NCBI GenBank assembly: GCA_026416755.1
Contig: JAOAEP010000056.1
Span: 1 to 8,008, forward strand
Direction: 5' to 3'
Length of the DNA: 8,008 nt
Source: a bacterium
Lineage (GTDB): Bacteria > Ratteibacteria > UBA8468 > B48-G9 > JAFGKM01
Shown piece by piece: positions 6,879-8,008 of this stretch. Below the pieces are notes generated by a model. That model had not been told where the DNA came from, ran no database searches, and saw nothing but the letters and a program-made list of their open reading frames with translations. The translations under genes and the position numbers were made by a program. The number at the start of each line of letters is the position of its first letter. Positions within the stretch are counted from its first letter, which is position 1.

Positions 6879-7604
6879 CTATTCTTGAAAATTGGGATAC
6901 TTATTTGAAACCCAAACAATGTCTTTATTATATCCTTTCCCTCCATCTTTTCCATCTTTTCCATAACTTCCAAGTTTAAAATATTCTCCAGTTGGCATAT
7001 TATCAACAATTATACTGAAATAAAGAAAATCTCCTGGTGTACTTCTTGCCCAAGTTAAAACATTATTCCCTTCTCCAAGATTTATTTCTTTTTCAATTAT
7101 CTGAGGTCTTGGATTGTTTCTAAATTCCCTCTCTTTAACAACTTCAATTCCATTTATATATATAGAACAAGAGGTCACACCATAATTTTCAACTCTTATT
7201 CTCCCCTTCCCTTCTATTGCATAAAAACTTGCTGTATAATTATCTGGTTTTCCATGAACTCTAGGTAATTTAGGAGAGGAAAAAACAGTTGTGGGAGGGA
7301 TATAGTAAAAATAAGGGTTTCCCCAAGGATCAAGAGGTATTTTTTTTGTATAAGGGCCATCCCAACCTTTTTCTTGTAATTTTGGAGGAGAATTCAAAGT
7401 TAAATCTGAAAGGAAAGCAGGATAAGTTCCAGTGTCATTTTTAACCTGTTCAAGAAGTAAAGCAAGTTGAGAAATCTGTGTTTTTGCACTTACGATTTTA
7501 GCTCTATCCATTATATTCTTTATCGCAAAAAAAATCCCACACATAAGTATTATAAAAACCACTATAAAAATTATAATTTCCACTAAAATAAAACCTTTTT
7601 TCAC
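6879..7604 (-). CDS. Type II secretion GspG-like major pseudopilin with an inserted beta-rich module
   Basis: The 241-residue protein begins MKKG-FILVE, a type IV prepilin peptidase site: cleavage after G4 leaves Phe at +1 and Glu at +5 (E9), followed by a hydrophobic helix to about residue 27. GspG-specific blocks follow: NDTGTYPAFLSDL (56-68), GWDGPYTKKIPLDPWGNPYFYY (80-101), and far downstream the calcium-loop-like SYGKDGKDGGKGYNKDI (213-229). In ordinary GspG the last two blocks are close together and the protein is about 140-150 residues. Here roughly residues 103-207 lie between them and look like a separate beta domain, with IRVENYGVTSCSIYINGIEVV (136-156), IIEKEINLGEGNNVLTW (169-185) and STPGDFLYFSII (188-199). 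The start is GTG 7604, set by AAAGGAGG 8 nt upstream and by the prepilin motif. After processing it should polymerise into a periplasmic pseudopilus. No other secretion genes are in the window; the HAMP-like protein gene follows. Confidence 0.86.
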   Translation of the reverse strand: MKKGFILVEIIIFIVVFIILMCGIFFAIKNIMDRAKIVSAKTQISQLALLLEQVKNDTGTYPAFLSDLTLNSPPKLQEKGWDGPYTKKIPLDPWGNPYFYYIPPTTVFSSPKLPRVHGKPDNYTASFYAIEGKGRIRVENYGVTSCSIYINGIEVVKEREFRNNPRPQIIEKEINLGEGNNVLTWARSTPGDFLYFSIIVDNMPTGEYFKLGSYGKDGKDGGKGYNKDIVWVSNKYPNFQE

Positions 7605-7612
7605 AATTTATA

Positions 7613-7620
7613 CCTCCTTT
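7613..7620 (-). promoter_or_regulatory. Shine-Dalgarno sequence fixing the GTG start of the pseudopilin
   Basis: On the minus strand this reads AAAGGAGG, 8 nt before the GTG at 7604-7602. No in-frame ATG gives a prepilin peptide with glycine immediately before the hydrophobic helix, so this site decides the start. Confidence 0.8.
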
Positions 7621-7622
7621 TT

Positions 7623-7652
7623 ATTCTACTCTATTAAAGTTTTTATTGTCAA
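7623..7652 (-). promoter_or_regulatory. Probable minus-strand promoter of the pseudopilin gene
   Basis: On the minus strand a perfect TTGACA (7652-7647) is followed after 18 bp by TAGAAT (7628-7623), five of six matches to the -10 consensus. Transcription would start near 7617-7614, leaving an unusually short leader that is little more than the AGGAGG itself. That closeness is a reason for caution: the start may be a few bases off or another promoter may be used. Confidence 0.45.
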
Positions 7653-7657
7653 TAAAA
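7641..7657. promoter_or_regulatory. 17-bp perfect palindrome in the divergent intergenic region (possible operator)
   Basis: TTTTATTGTCAATAAAA is symmetric around T7649 with 8-bp arms. It covers the -35 hexamer of the minus-strand pseudopilin promoter. The core ATTGTCA (7645-7651) recurs as a direct repeat at 7683-7689, 38 bp away, where it overlaps the -35 of the plus-strand promoter. A regulator acting on both divergent genes could bind here. AT-rich arms make chance symmetry easier, so this is tentative. Confidence 0.35.
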
Positions 7658-7683
7658 TTTTTTAAAAATTTACTTATCTAATA

Positions 7684-7712
7684 TTGTCAGTTTTTAAATT
7701 TTTTTGTATAAT
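7684..7712 (+). promoter_or_regulatory. Sigma70-type promoter of the phosphomutase gene, giving a nearly leaderless transcript
   Basis: TTGTCA (7684-7689, five of six matches) and a perfect TATAAT (7707-7712) are separated by the ideal 17 bp. The ATG of the phosphomutase begins 10 nt after the last base of the -10, so the expected transcription start (about 7718-7721) leaves at most a few leader bases. No Shine-Dalgarno sequence exists between them. Confidence 0.65.
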
Positions 7713-7721
7713 TTTTATCAA

Positions 7722-8008
7722 ATGGAAATTAATAGAAAAATTTTTAGAGAATATGACATAAGAGGAATTTATGAAGAAGATTTAAAAGGGAATTTACCGT
7801 ATTTTATAGGGAAAGCTTTTGGTTCTTATGTTAAAAGAAAGAATGGCAAATCTGTAAGCGTTGGGGGAGATAATAGATTAACAACACCTGAAATAAAAGA
7901 AAAACTCATAAATGGCTTGATTGAAAGTGGCTGTGATGTTATTGATATAGGAATAGTTCCAACCCCACTTCTTTATTTTTCTATTCATTACTATGGATAT
8001 AATTCAGG
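7722..8008 (+). CDS. Phosphomannomutase/phosphoglucomutase (ManB/AlgC family), N-terminal part, cut by window edge
   Basis: The frame starts at ATG 7722 and runs off the right edge after 95 complete codons of a protein that is normally about 450 residues. Diagnostic features are KIFREYDIRGIY (6-17), characteristic of the alpha-D-phosphohexomutase superfamily, then VSVGGDNRLTTPEIKEKLINGL (about 45-66) and GCDVIDIGIVPTPLLYF (about 70-86), all from domain 1. The phosphoserine loop (the TASHNP-type motif) and the metal- and sugar-binding motifs lie beyond the edge, so mannose and glucose specificity cannot be separated and activity cannot be judged. Family enzymes interconvert hexose 6- and 1-phosphates, feeding nucleotide-sugar synthesis for lipopolysaccharide, exopolysaccharide or glycans. 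The gene is divergent from the pseudopilin and has its own TTGTCA/TATAAT promoter; it lacks a Shine-Dalgarno sequence and is probably translated from a nearly leaderless message. Confidence 0.93.
   Translation, partial: MEINRKIFREYDIRGIYEEDLKGNLPYFIGKAFGSYVKRKNGKSVSVGGDNRLTTPEIKEKLINGLIESGCDVIDIGIVPTPLLYFSIHYYGYNS

Noticed and set aside
7655..7671. AT-only symmetric stretch next to the operator-like palindrome
   Set aside because: A/T-only symmetry is common in this composition and contains no informative bases.

Overview
The window is AT-rich DNA, about 30% GC by eye. Arginine is coded mostly by AGA/AGG, and the proteins are rich in Lys, Glu and Ile. A large outer-membrane beta-barrel protein and a GspG-type pseudopilin point to a diderm bacterium. 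The mix of a surface barrel with a conserved GPF-RLR-KF C-terminus, the DUF6485 and DUF362 proteins, and a small HAMP-only membrane protein is what I associate with uncultured lineages such as Omnitrophota-like phyla. That placement is inference; nothing here fixes the taxon.

Layout. Positions 1-1921 hold the 3' part of a long outer-membrane barrel gene whose start lies left of the window. A good sigma70-type promoter at about 1929-1962 follows. It leads into five tightly spaced plus-strand genes: a cysteine-rich DUF6485 protein (1992-2207), a DUF362 double 4Fe-4S protein (2240-3283), mnmG (3305-5101), a Gfo/Idh/MocA oxidoreductase overlapping mnmG by 8 nt (5094-6074), and rsfS (6090-6428). 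Gaps are at most 32 nt, so one transcript is likely, with a possible extra start before rsfS. On the minus strand, convergent with rsfS, is a two-gene unit: a GspG-like pseudopilin (7604-6879) followed 7 nt later by a HAMP-like two-TM protein (6871-6425). A 117-bp AT-rich divergent region (7605-7721) separates the pseudopilin from the first 95 codons of a phosphomannomutase/phosphoglucomutase running off the right edge.

How the genes fit together. The operon mixes translation housekeeping (MnmG for tRNA wobble uridine modification, RsfS for ribosome subunit silencing) with redox or metal proteins of unknown role (DUF6485, DUF362, Gfo/Idh/MocA). The minus-strand pair looks like envelope machinery, and the sugar phosphomutase would supply activated sugars.

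Most notable points. (1) The pseudopilin appears to carry an inserted beta-rich module of about 100 residues between the two halves of a canonical GspG globular domain. (2) Canonical TATAAT boxes lie only 7-9 nt upstream of ATG codons for rsfS and the phosphomutase (and for an 11-codon upstream ORF before DUF6485), suggesting leaderless transcripts. (3) The Gfo/Idh/MocA enzyme has Glu-Tyr-Pro in place of the usual Glu-Lys-Pro catalytic motif. No CRISPR array, tRNA, rRNA, insertion sequence or defence system was seen.
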